Assembly: GCA_964384645.1 (NCBI GenBank)
Contig: CAYLKL010000001.1
Span: forward strand, 1-64,000
Source: DAORIO01 sp964384645
GTDB lineage: Bacteria; Patescibacteriota; Minisyncoccia; Phycocordibacterales; UBA9973
DNA length: 64,000 nucleotides
Reading direction: 5' to 3'
Position numbers and translations under genes: made by a program. The notes under the pieces were generated by a model. The model did not search any database and had not been told where the DNA came from. It saw only the letters and a program-made list of their open reading frames with translations. Of the stretch, positions 6,721 through 16,523 are shown piece after piece. The first letter of the stretch is position 1. Each line of letters opens with the position of its first letter.

Positions 6721-8016
6721 ATGATAAATAGACGCAGGTTCATACTCCTTTTAGGTGATGCGGTGGCAATAGCCGGCGCTTTTATTGCGGTTATTTTTAC
6801 AAGATTGAACATTATCGGTGACACAATACCCGCAACTAGCTACATAGGTCCATTTTCTAGTCTTTTAGTTCTTTGGCTAGTCACTCTTTTTATATTCAAT
6901 TTTTATGATATCGAATATATAAAACCCAACCCTAGAAATGTAGGAATACTCGCCATTGCCTCTAGTATAAATATCCTTGTTGGTGGATTGGTTTTTTATT
7001 TCTTTCCCGAAAGTTCCCTTACCCCAAAACTAACCCTACTCCTTGCGGGTGTATCTGCTTTTTTTCTTTTGATAATCTGGAGAAGACTATTTTATAAAAT
7101 ATTTGCCTCTATTTCTGTCAGCCGTATTTTCGTAATTGGATCGAGTCTTTCAACGGAACATTTTACAGAAGAAATAAGACGAAACCCTTTGGTGGGAAAA
7201 GTTGTTGGCATATTCAAAGAAATAAATGAAGCAGAAATCTCAAAGACAACTGCTCAATTTGGCTCACCAGACATAATTGTTGCTGAAATAAACGAACTAG
7301 AAAAACTAATCACAACAACAAGAAACCTTGGTGTAAAAATCATGTCTATTGAAGAAGCCTATGAAGATATGTTTGCCAAAATTCCCACTGCCCACCTAAA
7401 TAAAAATACCGCCATGCAACTGGCTACAAAAAGAATAAGTTTCTCAAACTGGATTTTCAAAAAAATATTTGATCGATTTGTGGCAATAATAGTACTAATC
7501 ATTACTTCACCAATTCTTTTAATCATAAGTATTGCCATCCTGATTGAAGATGGTGGTCCTATAATATATACACAAAAAAGAACAGGAAAAAATCTAGATA
7601 CATTCAAACTCTACAAACTTCGTTCTATGAAAAAAGATGCAGAGCAAAACGGTGCTCAATGGGCTGATAAAAAAGATTCTCGTGTTACCTTTGTTGGACG
7701 TATTATTCGAAAACTACACATCGATGAAATTCCACAGATGTACAATATCCTGAAAGGAGATTTAGCACTTGTGGGTCCAAGACCTGAACGCCCAGAATTT
7801 GTTGAAAGTCTAGAGAAACAAATCCCCTACTATTTCTTGCGACATACAATAAGACCTGGGTTTACCGGTTGGGCTCAAATAAAATTTCGCTACGCAAGAA
7901 CCCTAGATGATTCAGAGAGAAAATTTGAATACGATCTTTATTACATAAAAAATAGAGGAATCATTTTTGACATCGGTATACTACTCAAAACAATTCAAAT
8001 AATCTTTACACACTAA
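6721..8016 (+). CDS. Polyprenyl-phosphate sugar-1-phosphate transferase (initiating glycosylphosphotransferase)
   Basis: 431 residues. Four N-terminal membrane helices (within 1-120) are followed by a Rossmann-like CoA-binding_3 domain (about 130-210), a fifth helix (about 245-272) and the catalytic bacterial sugar transferase domain. Motifs: KLYKLRSM near 297-303, DEIPQMYNILKGDLALVGPR near 337-356 and PGFTGWAQ. These are the WbaP/WcaJ-type PGT signatures. It transfers a hexose-1-phosphate to undecaprenyl phosphate at the cytoplasmic membrane, starting the repeat unit of a surface glycan. The flippase gene begins one base after its stop. Confidence 0.93.
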   Translation: MINRRRFILLLGDAVAIAGAFIAVIFTRLNIIGDTIPATSYIGPFSSLLVLWLVTLFIFNFYDIEYIKPNPRNVGILAIASSINILVGGLVFYFFPESSLTPKLTLLLAGVSAFFLLIIWRRLFYKIFASISVSRIFVIGSSLSTEHFTEEIRRNPLVGKVVGIFKEINEAEISKTTAQFGSPDIIVAEINELEKLITTTRNLGVKIMSIEEAYEDMFAKIPTAHLNKNTAMQLATKRISFSNWIFKKIFDRFVAIIVLIITSPILLIISIAILIEDGGPIIYTQKRTGKNLDTFKLYKLRSMKKDAEQNGAQWADKKDSRVTFVGRIIRKLHIDEIPQMYNILKGDLALVGPRPERPEFVESLEKQIPYYFLRHTIRPGFTGWAQIKFRYARTLDDSERKFEYDLYYIKNRGIIFDIGILLKTIQIIFTH

Positions 8017-8017
8017 A

Positions 8018-9469
8018 ATGGAAAAAATAAAAAAATTCTTTTTTAATAACACAAGCACTGGTCAAATACTTGTGAAAAATACAATTTGGATTGGAGCAAG
8101 TACGACTTTGATTAAGATCTTTCGTGCGGGAATTATAATTTACGCAGCCAGACTACTTGGCACAGAAGATTACGGTATTTTCACATATGCAACAGGTATT
8201 GTAGCGATATTTGCCGTATTTTCCGACATGGGGTTGTCGAGTATACTTGTTCGCGAAATATCCAAGAATAAAGAAAAAATGCGAGAATATTTCTCAACTG
8301 CGTTTGTTATAAAAATTGGTTTTTTATCTGGAATGACACTATTAGTTCTTGGGATAACCCCAATTCTTTCAAGGTTTGAATCTTCCACAAAAATAATACC
8401 AATTGTTGCACTTTCGATCATATTCGAAAGTATTAGAACTTTTGTTTACTCAATTCCTAGAGCCGAAAACAAAATGCAAAATGAGGCGCTTTTGGGTATA
8501 GTAAACGAGATTTTCATTGTTTCTTTTATAGTTTTTTGTTTCTTCAAAAATCCGTCCCCGCAATCTCTAGCTTACTCGTTTATGATTGGAAATGGTATTG
8601 GTCTAGTTGCTACCATTTTATTTACTCGAAAATATATAATCGATATAAAAAAGTATTTTGTTCGCGAACTAGTCAAGCCATTAATTAAACTCACACTACC
8701 TTTTGCAATATTGGGTGTTTTTGGAATTTTTATGACTAACATTGACTCTGTCATTATTGGAATATTTAACAACGAAGAAGTTCTTGGACTATATGGAGCA
8801 GCACAAAGACCCATCAGTATTCTGTATATAATTCCGGCATTTTTAAGCGCAAGCCTTTTACCCCTTTTAAGTACATTTATTAAAGAAAAACAAACTGAAA
8901 AATTGACTTCAATTATCAATATATCTTCTAAAATATCAATAACCGTAGCCTTGCCGATTATTATAGGCGGAATAATCATAGCTGGCCCACTAATCAATAG
9001 TGTGTTTGGAATTTCATACATAGGAGCAGTTGTAACTTTTCAATTACTTTTAACTACTTTGCTATTTGTTTTTCCGGGAACTATTTTTGCTGAAGTTTTA
9101 ATCGCAGAAAACAGACAAAAAATATTCCTACTTACAGGAATAACTGGAGCCTTACTAAATGTTGGCATGAATTTCATACTAATACCTAAATATGGAATTG
9201 CTGGCTCTGCTATTGCCACCATTGTCGCCCAAGCTGTGGTAAATATTTTCTTCTTCCTGAAAGTAAGACAGTCCTACAAGGTGAACATAGTCAAGGGTAT
9301 ATACAAAAGCATAGTTGCTGTAACAGTTATGGCAATTGCCACATACTCTCTTGTGGCTCTATCTTGGCCATTACTTGTTATTCTTCCCCTTTCGGCAATT
9401 ATATATATAGGACTACTATTATTAATGAAGGATGCTTCTATTTTTAAATTAAGAGACTCTTTTAGATAA
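8018..9469 (+). CDS. Polysaccharide flippase (Wzx-like, MOP superfamily)
   Basis: 483 residues with about 14 hydrophobic helices. The N-terminal pattern NTIWIGASTTLIKIFRAGII, ARLLGTEDYGIFTYATGI and DMGLSSILVREISKNKEKMR is typical of O-antigen/teichoic-acid flippases. It would move undecaprenyl-linked oligosaccharides across the membrane. Co-transcribed with the initiating transferase (1-nt gap), and its end overlaps convergently by 21 nt with the glycosyltransferase gene on the other strand. Confidence 0.93.
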   Translation: MEKIKKFFFNNTSTGQILVKNTIWIGASTTLIKIFRAGIIIYAARLLGTEDYGIFTYATGIVAIFAVFSDMGLSSILVREISKNKEKMREYFSTAFVIKIGFLSGMTLLVLGITPILSRFESSTKIIPIVALSIIFESIRTFVYSIPRAENKMQNEALLGIVNEIFIVSFIVFCFFKNPSPQSLAYSFMIGNGIGLVATILFTRKYIIDIKKYFVRELVKPLIKLTLPFAILGVFGIFMTNIDSVIIGIFNNEEVLGLYGAAQRPISILYIIPAFLSASLLPLLSTFIKEKQTEKLTSIINISSKISITVALPIIIGGIIIAGPLINSVFGISYIGAVVTFQLLLTTLLFVFPGTIFAEVLIAENRQKIFLLTGITGALLNVGMNFILIPKYGIAGSAIATIVAQAVVNIFFFLKVRQSYKVNIVKGIYKSIVAVTVMAIATYSLVALSWPLLVILPLSAIIYIGLLLLMKDASIFKLRDSFR

Positions 9470-10555
9470 CACTTGAAAATAAACCTCTTCCGTTTTACTT
9501 ATAAAATTTTCCATTGAAAAAAACTTCTCAGATTTTTTACGCGCGAAAATTCCCATAGCAATTTTCTTTTCTTGATTTGTATACAAATCAAGAATTGCTT
9601 TGGTAATTTCTTCTGTTGTGTTTTCAACTAAAATCCCACTATTACTATTAATTTGCTCAGGTATTCCGCCAACATTTGAAGCTATGACAGGAAGACCTGC
9701 ACTCATTGCCTCAAGTATCGTCATTGGCAAGCCTTCATGCTTTGAAATTAAAATAAATATATCAAAATTAGAAACTTTCTTAATTAGTTCTTCATAATTA
9801 ATTTTTTGTAGTGAAATTTTATCCTCCAGCTGCAGTTCTTTTATTAAGTCACTCAGTTTCTCTTGTTCTTGACCAAAACCTACAATACTCAATCTACTTT
9901 TATTTAAAACATCCTCAGGAAGATTTTTAAACGCCTTAATCAATAAATCAAATCTTTTTGGGTAAGCAAACCTGCCGACACTTAAAATGTCAAAAGTATT
10001 TTTATCTGTTTCATTTTTCTTAAATTCAATTTCTGGAACTGCATTATAAATTTTAACCAATTTATTTTCTGACGCTATTTTATACTTGAGCGCCAATTTC
10101 TTATCAAATTCTGAAACACATATTATTTTTGACGTAAAAGAAGAAACTATTTTCTCTGCAAATATAGCTATAATCTTTCTTAAAAACGGTGCCCCTTCAG
10201 TAAAGGCCCAGCTATGAGCTGTAAAAATTGTTGGAACTTTTCCATGTATAGCGAGACGTGTATAAAATCCAGCACCAGAGGAATGACAATGTGCAATATC
10301 CGGCTTAAAAACTTTTACAGCTCTTTTTATTTTTAAAATTGCTTTAGGTATATTAAGTGGATTATATGCATTCGTAAAATTTGTATTTGGAAAAAATTCT
10401 ACACCAATCTTTTTGGCCTCAGCCTCCAACCATCCGCCAGGATAACTCATAAGTGCAACATCGCTCCCTTTTTCTTTCATACATTTCATAAGACTCAAAA
10501 CATGAGTTTGTGCGCCCCCCAATTCTGACTTTGTAATTAAATATAAAATTCTCAT
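9449..10555 (-). CDS. GT4-family glycosyltransferase
   Basis: 368 residues, GT-B fold. N-terminal glycine loop region MRILYLITKSELGGAQTHVL; C-terminal nucleotide-sugar site HEGLPMTILEAMSAGLPVIA followed by SNVGGIPEQI, containing the E-x7-E motif of retaining GT4 enzymes. Donor and acceptor unknown. Cytoplasmic or membrane-associated assembly of the surface glycan is inferred from context. The next upstream gene (GT2) is 10 nt away on the same strand. Confidence 0.92.
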   Translation of the reverse strand: MRILYLITKSELGGAQTHVLSLMKCMKEKGSDVALMSYPGGWLEAEAKKIGVEFFPNTNFTNAYNPLNIPKAILKIKRAVKVFKPDIAHCHSSGAGFYTRLAIHGKVPTIFTAHSWAFTEGAPFLRKIIAIFAEKIVSSFTSKIICVSEFDKKLALKYKIASENKLVKIYNAVPEIEFKKNETDKNTFDILSVGRFAYPKRFDLLIKAFKNLPEDVLNKSRLSIVGFGQEQEKLSDLIKELQLEDKISLQKINYEELIKKVSNFDIFILISKHEGLPMTILEAMSAGLPVIASNVGGIPEQINSNSGILVENTTEEITKAILDLYTNQEKKIAMGIFARKKSEKFFSMENFISKTEEVYFQVLSKRVS

Positions 10556-10565
10556 TTATTTTATA

Positions 10566-11360
10566 TTAGAAAAGTTTCTTTATGAATTTTCTAACTTTTA
10601 CAGGAACAATAAGATTTACATATTGACGGAAAAGATAAAGATAATTCCATTTTGAATACTGCCCTCTTTTTATTGCCATCTTTTTAGCTTTCATTACAAA
10701 CCCTGTTTGCAATTTGTTTTTACTACCAGTTATAGACCCAGATGTCTCTCTATAATTTAAGAGTATCTCTGGAATATTTGCCAACTCATATTTTTGAGCG
10801 ATACGAAGCCAAAGTTCATAATCTTGAGCAAAACGCCACGACTCGTCATAGTAACCCACGTCGTCCAAAGCACTCTTTCGCATCATAACAGCCGGATGAA
10901 AAAATGGATTATATCTTATTAAGTCTTTTTTTAATTCTAAATTATTAGTTGGATATTTAATAGTTTTAAATATCTTTCCATTATCATCCATTAAATTTGA
11001 CCAAGTACTAATAAGTGCAACCTTGATATTTTGATCCAGAAACCTTACCTGTCTTTCAAATCTTGAAGCAAATGACACGTCATCACAATCAAAACGTGCA
11101 ATATATTCACCTTTTGCCTGACCAATCATTTTATTTAGATTTTTTGTTAAACCTAAATTAAATTCATTTGTAATAATTTTTATACGATTATCTTTTTCAG
11201 AGTATTCTTTTAAAATCTGAGGAGAATTATCATTAGAGCAATCGTCCACTATTAAGAATTCAAAATCAGTAAACGTTTGATTTAAAATACTATCGACAGC
11301 CTCTTTAAGATATCGGGCACCGTTATATACAGACATAACAACAGATATTTTTGGATTCAT
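10566..11360 (-). CDS. GT2-family glycosyltransferase
   Basis: 264 residues, GT-A fold. KISVVMSVYNGARYLKEAVD at the N-terminus, then VDDCSNDNS and the FDCDDVSF acidic metal-binding motif (about 92-97), followed by the GYYDESWRFAQDYELWLR region that usually places the catalytic base (ED/QDYELW). It probably adds one sugar of the repeat unit. In an operon with the GT4 gene downstream. Confidence 0.92.
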   Translation of the reverse strand: MNPKISVVMSVYNGARYLKEAVDSILNQTFTDFEFLIVDDCSNDNSPQILKEYSEKDNRIKIITNEFNLGLTKNLNKMIGQAKGEYIARFDCDDVSFASRFERQVRFLDQNIKVALISTWSNLMDDNGKIFKTIKYPTNNLELKKDLIRYNPFFHPAVMMRKSALDDVGYYDESWRFAQDYELWLRIAQKYELANIPEILLNYRETSGSITGSKNKLQTGFVMKAKKMAIKRGQYSKWNYLYLFRQYVNLIVPVKVRKFIKKLF

Positions 11361-11449
11361 AAACAGAATATTAACCTAATATGAATAATTCAGTTATATT
11401 GACATATATTATGATTATATTATAATAATATAAATTAAAAACAGAAAAC

Positions 11450-12184
11450 ATGCTAGCAATTGGAACAAGGTTTTGGGATAAGGGGAAATCTCCCTCCACA
11501 GAAAAAATTAAAAAATTTATTGATAAAGCTTTAAAAATATCCGACATGGTTATTGTTGCAATAAACACACAAGAAGATAAAAGCAACGCACTTGATCTAC
11601 TAACAAAGGATAAAATTGATAATCTTATTATTCTGCCTGTGAATCCTTGGGGATTTACTTTTGCAATGAACGCCCTAATTTACACAGCTGGTCTTAAGTC
11701 ACACAAGTATTTATTATCACAATCAGTTGAAATAGAGCCGAACAAAGACTCTTTGGAGCAAATGCTTGGTGAAATGAATGACGACACACTATGTGTCGGG
11801 GCAAGACTTGAGGGACATGATTTTCGTAAGGGACAGGTTGTAGCGAATGGCCGCACAATACCGTGGAACACGTGTCGTTTTCTTAATCTGCCCTATTACC
11901 AAATCTATGGCTTCCCACTTATCGGAGATACCGCTTTTGACCCATCACTGTCTGGAGTAGAAGAGCTATGCGCAGATTCGCTTGCTCAAAAGATGCTATC
12001 GTCTGAAAACAAAAAACTTCAAATCAAATTAATGGAAGTTGAAGGCATAAAATGGAGTAATTCTTTTGAAAATGAGCCGGAAAGAAAAAAAGCTCATGAT
12101 AATAAAATGATGCTCAAATACCAAAGGCCTCAAATTCAACTCGACCTAACAAAACTACCTCCCGCAACAGTAATTCATCTGTAA
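11450..12184 (+). CDS. Unrecognised protein, possibly nucleotide-diphospho-sugar-transferase-like
   Basis: 244 residues. Starts MLAIGTRFWDKGKSPSTEKI; residues 30-60 (ISDMVIVAINTQEDKSNA, LIILPVNPWGFTFAMNALI) have the alternating beta-alpha pattern of a GT-A-like N-terminus, and VEIEPNKDSLEQML may follow a lost acidic motif, since no clear DXD is present. The location in the glycan locus on the strand opposite to its neighbours suggests a role in surface sugar chemistry, but I do not recognise the family. Followed by a bidirectional terminator. Confidence 0.6.
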   Translation: MLAIGTRFWDKGKSPSTEKIKKFIDKALKISDMVIVAINTQEDKSNALDLLTKDKIDNLIILPVNPWGFTFAMNALIYTAGLKSHKYLLSQSVEIEPNKDSLEQMLGEMNDDTLCVGARLEGHDFRKGQVVANGRTIPWNTCRFLNLPYYQIYGFPLIGDTAFDPSLSGVEELCADSLAQKMLSSENKKLQIKLMEVEGIKWSNSFENEPERKKAHDNKMMLKYQRPQIQLDLTKLPPATVIHL

Positions 12185-12187
12185 ATT

Positions 12188-12219
12188 AAACACTCTCTTA
12201 AACAAGAGGGTGTTTTTTA
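12188..12219. terminator. Terminator between convergent genes
   Basis: Arms AAACACTCT / AGAGGGTGTTT with a T-run, lying between the gene at 11450-12184 and the convergent galE-like gene (its stop codon falls in the stem). It can work on both strands. Confidence 0.65.
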
Positions 12220-13235
12220 TTTTCCCAGTTGTAAGATGTTTCAATAATATCTTTTAAAGAAAATTTTGGAGTCCATCCAATTTCTTTTTTAGCTTTTATA
12301 TTACTTGCATATAATTTTGGTATATCTCCGATTCTATTTGGTAGTATTTTATAAAATATTTTTTTATTAATACATTTTTCAAATACTTTAATTAAATCCA
12401 ACACCGTTACCCCTCTTCCAGCCCCTAAGTTTAAAACTCCGAAATTTTCTTTTAGCGAAGAAATATTTTTAATTGCCAAAACATGAGCTCGAGCAATATC
12501 TGAAACATGAACATAGTCACGCATAGCCGTCCCATCTTTTGTGGAATATGTATTCCCTAAAACAGGAAAAGTTTTTTTATTTAAAATTGCCTTCGTTAGA
12601 ATTGAAACAACCCCTTGATTTATTCCGACACTGTTGTCTCCAATTAAAAGTGACGAATGAGCACCTGCAGGATTAAAGTACCGTAACGCATAAGACTTAA
12701 ATTTTCTTTCGGATTGAGAAAAATCTTTTAAAATCCTTTCACCTATTTGTTTAGTCTCCCCATACGGTGAAAGCGTCTTACCCAATGGAAAACTTTCCAA
12801 TACTGGGCTTTTTTTAACATCTCCATAAACAGAACAAGACGAAGAAAAAATAAATCTAGAAATACTATTAATTTTACAAAATTCTAAAATATTTAGAAGT
12901 GACTGAATATTATTTTCATAATACGAAAGTGGCTCTTTAATAGATTCGGGGACTGACTTTTTTGCAGCAAAATGCATTACTGCATATATAGGATTGCTAA
13001 TTAACAACTTTGAAAATAATTTAGCACTGTCTGACAAATCAATACTATAATTTTTTATTTTTCTACCAGTGATTTTTTCAATCTGAGTAAAAACTTTTGG
13101 ATCTGAATTTAAAAAATTATCGGCTGAAATAACTTCATAACCTGCCTGTATTAATTCAACGATTGTATGCGAGCCAATATAACCGGCGCCACCAGTCACT
13201 AAAACAGTTTTTTTATTCTTTACATTTGTTTTCAT
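12198..13235 (-). CDS. galE: UDP-glucose 4-epimerase
   Basis: 345 residues from the ATG at 13235 (an ATG three codons upstream is also possible). SDR fold: VLVTGGAGYIGSHTIVELIQ NAD-binding loop near residue 14, catalytic FSSSCSVYG and SPYGETK (Y-x3-K), HFAAKKSVPES and RYFNPAGAH, all typical of GalE. It interconverts UDP-glucose and UDP-galactose for glycan building. The start overlaps the end of the deacetylase-like gene, indicating translational coupling. Confidence 0.9.
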   Translation of the reverse strand: MKTNVKNKKTVLVTGGAGYIGSHTIVELIQAGYEVISADNFLNSDPKVFTQIEKITGRKIKNYSIDLSDSAKLFSKLLISNPIYAVMHFAAKKSVPESIKEPLSYYENNIQSLLNILEFCKINSISRFIFSSSCSVYGDVKKSPVLESFPLGKTLSPYGETKQIGERILKDFSQSERKFKSYALRYFNPAGAHSSLLIGDNSVGINQGVVSILTKAILNKKTFPVLGNTYSTKDGTAMRDYVHVSDIARAHVLAIKNISSLKENFGVLNLGAGRGVTVLDLIKVFEKCINKKIFYKILPNRIGDIPKLYASNIKAKKEIGWTPKFSLKDIIETSYNWENKKHPLV

Positions 13236-13980
13236 TAAATACATGATTAATCTTTATTAAAAGCCACTTAGCTCCGAAAAGCTTTAATTCTCTATCATGA
13301 AAAACACATACATCATGTTCGTCATCTTGGAACTCTATATTTTCCATTTTAACATCAGAATCAGACATATACTTATTAGCCATCACTTTTTTAATGTTTG
13401 TACCCATAAAAGCCTTATACGTCTTTATACTCCAAATATTACCTGGTGGAACAAAAATCTCAATCGGCTTTTCAAAAAAATCCTCCAAAATTTTTTGGGA
13501 CTTAATTATATGATCTTTGTGCACATTCTCTTCAATATGTGAATAAAATTCACGCCAATATTCCCTATTAGAACTAAAAAACCGTGGCAAATGCTTTCCC
13601 ACCACACAATGAGTCAATCCATGATTTGCAATTATTATTTTGCCGTTCAAAAATGCCTCTTTTAATATTCTTGCTTCTTCTGGAAATTTCTCAGGAAAAG
13701 GAATGAGTCTAGAGTTTTTATCAACCCAAGTAGCTGTAATGGCAATTACTGGAACAATTTTATTTTTCTCAAATATATCCAAAAAAATTTTCCATTCTCT
13801 TGATGTAAGTTCGTCATATTTAGCCCAACCTCGGAAAGGTTCAATTCTTTTGAAAAACCAAAAATTAGCAAGTGGAAAAGGAATACGTACTTTACCAAAC
13901 AAAGTAACCCACTTCTTTCCATGCTGGTTGAAGTATTTTGTCGAAGCTCCTATGTCATCTATGCGAAAAATTGTATTCAT
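13213..13980 (-). CDS. Polysaccharide-deacetylase-like protein (CE4 / NodB-type fold)
   Basis: 255 residues. FRIDDIGAS at the N-terminus supplies the Asp pair of NodB motif 1, IIIANHGLTHC the H-x3-H metal site of motif 2, and EIFVPPGNIWS the motif 3 region. It probably removes acetyl groups from a sugar of the cell-surface glycan. Overlaps galE by some 20 nt downstream and abuts the methyltransferase upstream. Substrate unknown; the divergent sequence means activity is inferred. Confidence 0.75.
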   Translation of the reverse strand: MNTIFRIDDIGASTKYFNQHGKKWVTLFGKVRIPFPLANFWFFKRIEPFRGWAKYDELTSREWKIFLDIFEKNKIVPVIAITATWVDKNSRLIPFPEKFPEEARILKEAFLNGKIIIANHGLTHCVVGKHLPRFFSSNREYWREFYSHIEENVHKDHIIKSQKILEDFFEKPIEIFVPPGNIWSIKTYKAFMGTNIKKVMANKYMSDSDVKMENIEFQDDEHDVCVFHDRELKLFGAKWLLIKINHVFNENKCKE

Positions 13981-14609
13981 TATATTTTTTTAGCAACCAC
14001 AAAATAACCAGAGACAAACTCGCTTTTCTTTGAAGGTTTTACTACCTCGATCAATAAAGCAAACGGTAAATAAAATACAAGGCAAAAATATCTTAATAAT
14101 CTAAATCTTATCTTATTTATTTTATGTTTTAAAACATCTAAAATAATACTATAAGCATTACCAACTGAAAAAAACTCAACATTGAGAAAATACTTATTAA
14201 GCTCTTTATTTAAATACTCTTTTGTATAACGCAACATATCTTCGTGTTCTCTATACATAAACGGCACTGATAAAATCAGCGTTCCCTTACTTTTCATCAC
14301 TCGTGCTATTTCGGAAATAGCAATTTGGGGCGTGCCTACATATTCAAGAACTTCTAGGCAAATGACATTATCAAAAGAACCCATCTCAAAATCCAATTTG
14401 TTTATATCTCCCGCTGATACACCCCTTACTTTATTCTCCACTAAATCTATTGCTGTCGGTTTATTTTTAAGCAAATAATCATATCGACGATTCTTTGAAC
14501 CAACATCTAGCGTATTTCCTTCTAGTTTTGGCAAAAAATCTGAAATATATTTTTCAAGTTGATTTCGATGTGGTGATTTTTTTATGTAGTTTTTTATTTT
14601 TGTAAACAT
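13980..14609 (-). CDS. Class I SAM-dependent methyltransferase
   Basis: 209 residues starting MFTKIKNYIKKSPHRN; this ATG is one base after the stop of the upstream glycosyltransferase, so it is preferred to an overlapping upstream start. Motif I is GNTLDVGSKNRRYDYLL (a variant without the usual GxGxG), motif II-like SFDNVICLEVLEYV, then MKSKGTLILSVPFMYREHED. A hydrophobic stretch near the C-terminus (YFCLVFYLPFALLIEV) suggests membrane contact. Likely methylates a lipid-linked glycan or related metabolite. Confidence 0.8.
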   Translation of the reverse strand: MFTKIKNYIKKSPHRNQLEKYISDFLPKLEGNTLDVGSKNRRYDYLLKNKPTAIDLVENKVRGVSAGDINKLDFEMGSFDNVICLEVLEYVGTPQIAISEIARVMKSKGTLILSVPFMYREHEDMLRYTKEYLNKELNKYFLNVEFFSVGNAYSIILDVLKHKINKIRFRLLRYFCLVFYLPFALLIEVVKPSKKSEFVSGYFVVAKKI

Positions 14610-14610
14610 G

Positions 14611-15513
14611 CTAAATACTTTCAATTGCCAAAACATAATCTCTGGCAACCTCTTCAATACTTTTTACTTTTATGTGCTTTTGGTATTTCGACAAATTTTT
14701 ACCCATCTCTTCTATTGCCCGAATCATATCTTCTTCATTATTAAACACAAGCCCTCCATCGCCTATTATTTCAACATTAGCGCCACTGTTTAAGGCCACA
14801 GTCGGCAAACCGCAAACAAGGGCCTCAAGTATTGCGTTCGAACAAGCATCATCTTTGGTCGGCGAAATAAATATATCACTATTTCGCAACTCTTCAGCAA
14901 GGTCATCGCTCTTAATCGGCGACACAACTTTTATGTTTTTNNNNNNNNNNGAATTCCCAACAAATATCATATTATATTTATTGAAGTCCAAATTTTCATC
15001 TAAAAAACTTAAATAGAAAAAACCCTTTTTCATATTTTTAGACCAACTAGTATAAATAAGTTCTATTGGCTTGATTTGATTCCTCTCTTTATTTTCTTTT
15101 TTATAAAATATATTTCCATCAACAGCATTGTGAATAATTTTATATTTTTTATTTTTTCTAAAACCTAATTTCAAAGCTTCCTTATAAGACCATTCTGATT
15201 GGAAGATAACCAGATCAGCAAAAAAATTAGCACAGAAAATAACCAAATAATCTACTATTTTCCATTTAAAACCAGTGCGATGTAGTGACATAACAGGTCC
15301 CAAGCGATGAACTATTTTTATTTTAGGCTTTGTTAAAAAAACGACCACCAAATCAACTAAATCTTGATAATGATTGAATATTACCGCACCAGCTCCATTT
15401 AATCCTTCTGTGTAAAAATTCTGATTTTTGAGCTCCACTCTAAGGGCCTTCAGGAATTGATTTCCACCACCATAGGCTCCAGATTTTGTCTTTGAATTTA
15501 TATATATCCCCAT
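14611..15513 (-). CDS. GT4-family glycosyltransferase (interrupted by an assembly gap)
   Basis: About 300 residues, GT-B fold; begins MGIYINSKTKSGAYGGGNQF (glycine loop) and has the C-terminal signature DDACSNAILEALVCGLPTVA then LNSGANVEIIGDGG. Ten Ns at 14941-14950 fall in the region after IFVGN; the frame is kept across them, but the true gap length is unknown. Promoter region is shared divergently with the GT9 gene at 15599. Confidence 0.85.
   Translation of the reverse strand: MGIYINSKTKSGAYGGGNQFLKALRVELKNQNFYTEGLNGAGAVIFNHYQDLVDLVVVFLTKPKIKIVHRLGPVMSLHRTGFKWKIVDYLVIFCANFFADLVIFQSEWSYKEALKLGFRKNKKYKIIHNAVDGNIFYKKENKERNQIKPIELIYTSWSKNMKKGFFYLSFLDENLDFNKYNMIFVGNXXXXKNIKVVSPIKSDDLAEELRNSDIFISPTKDDACSNAILEALVCGLPTVALNSGANVEIIGDGGLVFNNEEDMIRAIEEMGKNLSKYQKHIKVKSIEEVARDYVLAIESI
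14941..14950. other. Assembly gap (10 N)
   Basis: A run of 10 undetermined bases inside the GT4 gene, presumably a fixed-length placeholder. Confidence 0.98.
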
Positions 15514-15598
15514 AGTAAATTATGCTAGAATTAGTCATTATTAACTATATCGAGTTTACCTCACGGCACACTATTAGACAAATTATAGTATAAAAAAT

Positions 15599-16519
15599 AT
15601 GGGTTACGGCGGAGCTTTAATTTGGACTGGTTTGACAAGAAATCTTAAAAACCAATTTCCAAACAAAAAAATAATACTAAAATACAAACCAAGCTTAAAA
15701 GATCTTTTGCTTTTTAGAAAGAACCCGGATTTTCAAATCTATATCAACAATCCAGATATAGAACTAGTGACCAATTCTATCTCTTGGTTCTTAAAGAGTT
15801 TTTTTTATAAAAAAGAAGATTTAATAGTAATCAACCTAGAAGAAGAAAAATACCATTACTGGCTAGATGATACGAAAGAAAAAATGTCTTATAAACAAAA
15901 AGGCCACGCAATAGCCATTGCCTGCTCACTATTTGAATTGCCAACAGTCGAATTAAGAACTCGACTTGATTTAGAAAAAAAAGAAATAGAAGAAGTTGAA
16001 AAACTTTTAAATATTAATAATCTTCAAAATAAAAAATACATTTGCATTGAGCCAAATTCAAAACAGACTTTTACCAACAATAAACAGTGGCCACTTGCAC
16101 ACTGGCAAAATCTAATAAATTTATTAAGTAATTATCTTTTTGAAAATAAACTGGATTACAGAATAGTTCAAATTGGCATAAAAGGAAGTCCTCTTCTAAA
16201 AGGTGTTGTTGATTTAATTGGAACTACAAGTTTCCGCCAAATAAAAAAAATTATAGAAAACTCATCATTAGTTATAGCCAACGAGGGTGGGATAGGACAT
16301 TTAACAGCTAGCTCTAATACAAAAGGGGTTATTATTTGTAATCCATCTTTGCCGAAGGATTTAATGGCCTATCCACAATACATAAATATCCTTCCCGAAA
16401 ATGGTATCCACAATTGTGGATTTAAAAGACCCTGCTCAATTTGCTACGAATTATTAGCCTCCATAAGCCCAGAATTTGTTTTTGAAAAAGTTAAACTTGA
16501 ATTGCTGAATAAAAAGTAA
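15599..16519 (+). CDS. GT9-family glycosyltransferase (heptosyltransferase-like)
   Basis: 306 residues. MGYGGALIWTGLTRNLKNQF corresponds to the N-terminal G-x-G-D loop of GT9 enzymes (the acidic residue is replaced), and KYICIEPNSKQTFTNNKQWP, then SSLVIANEGGIGHLTASS, are the conserved donor-binding segments. The protein lacks the few residues that normally precede the glycine loop, and an in-frame TAG just upstream rules out a longer form. CPR cells have no LPS core, so the substrate is probably another surface sugar. Followed 4 nt later by a GT2 gene. Confidence 0.85.
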   Translation: MGYGGALIWTGLTRNLKNQFPNKKIILKYKPSLKDLLLFRKNPDFQIYINNPDIELVTNSISWFLKSFFYKKEDLIVINLEEEKYHYWLDDTKEKMSYKQKGHAIAIACSLFELPTVELRTRLDLEKKEIEEVEKLLNINNLQNKKYICIEPNSKQTFTNNKQWPLAHWQNLINLLSNYLFENKLDYRIVQIGIKGSPLLKGVVDLIGTTSFRQIKKIIENSSLVIANEGGIGHLTASSNTKGVIICNPSLPKDLMAYPQYINILPENGIHNCGFKRPCSICYELLASISPEFVFEKVKLELLNKK

Positions 16520-16523
16520 TTTT

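Noticed and set aside
14941..14950. Frameshift or deletion in the GT4 gene
   Set aside because: The N run is an assembly placeholder and the frame continues on both sides.
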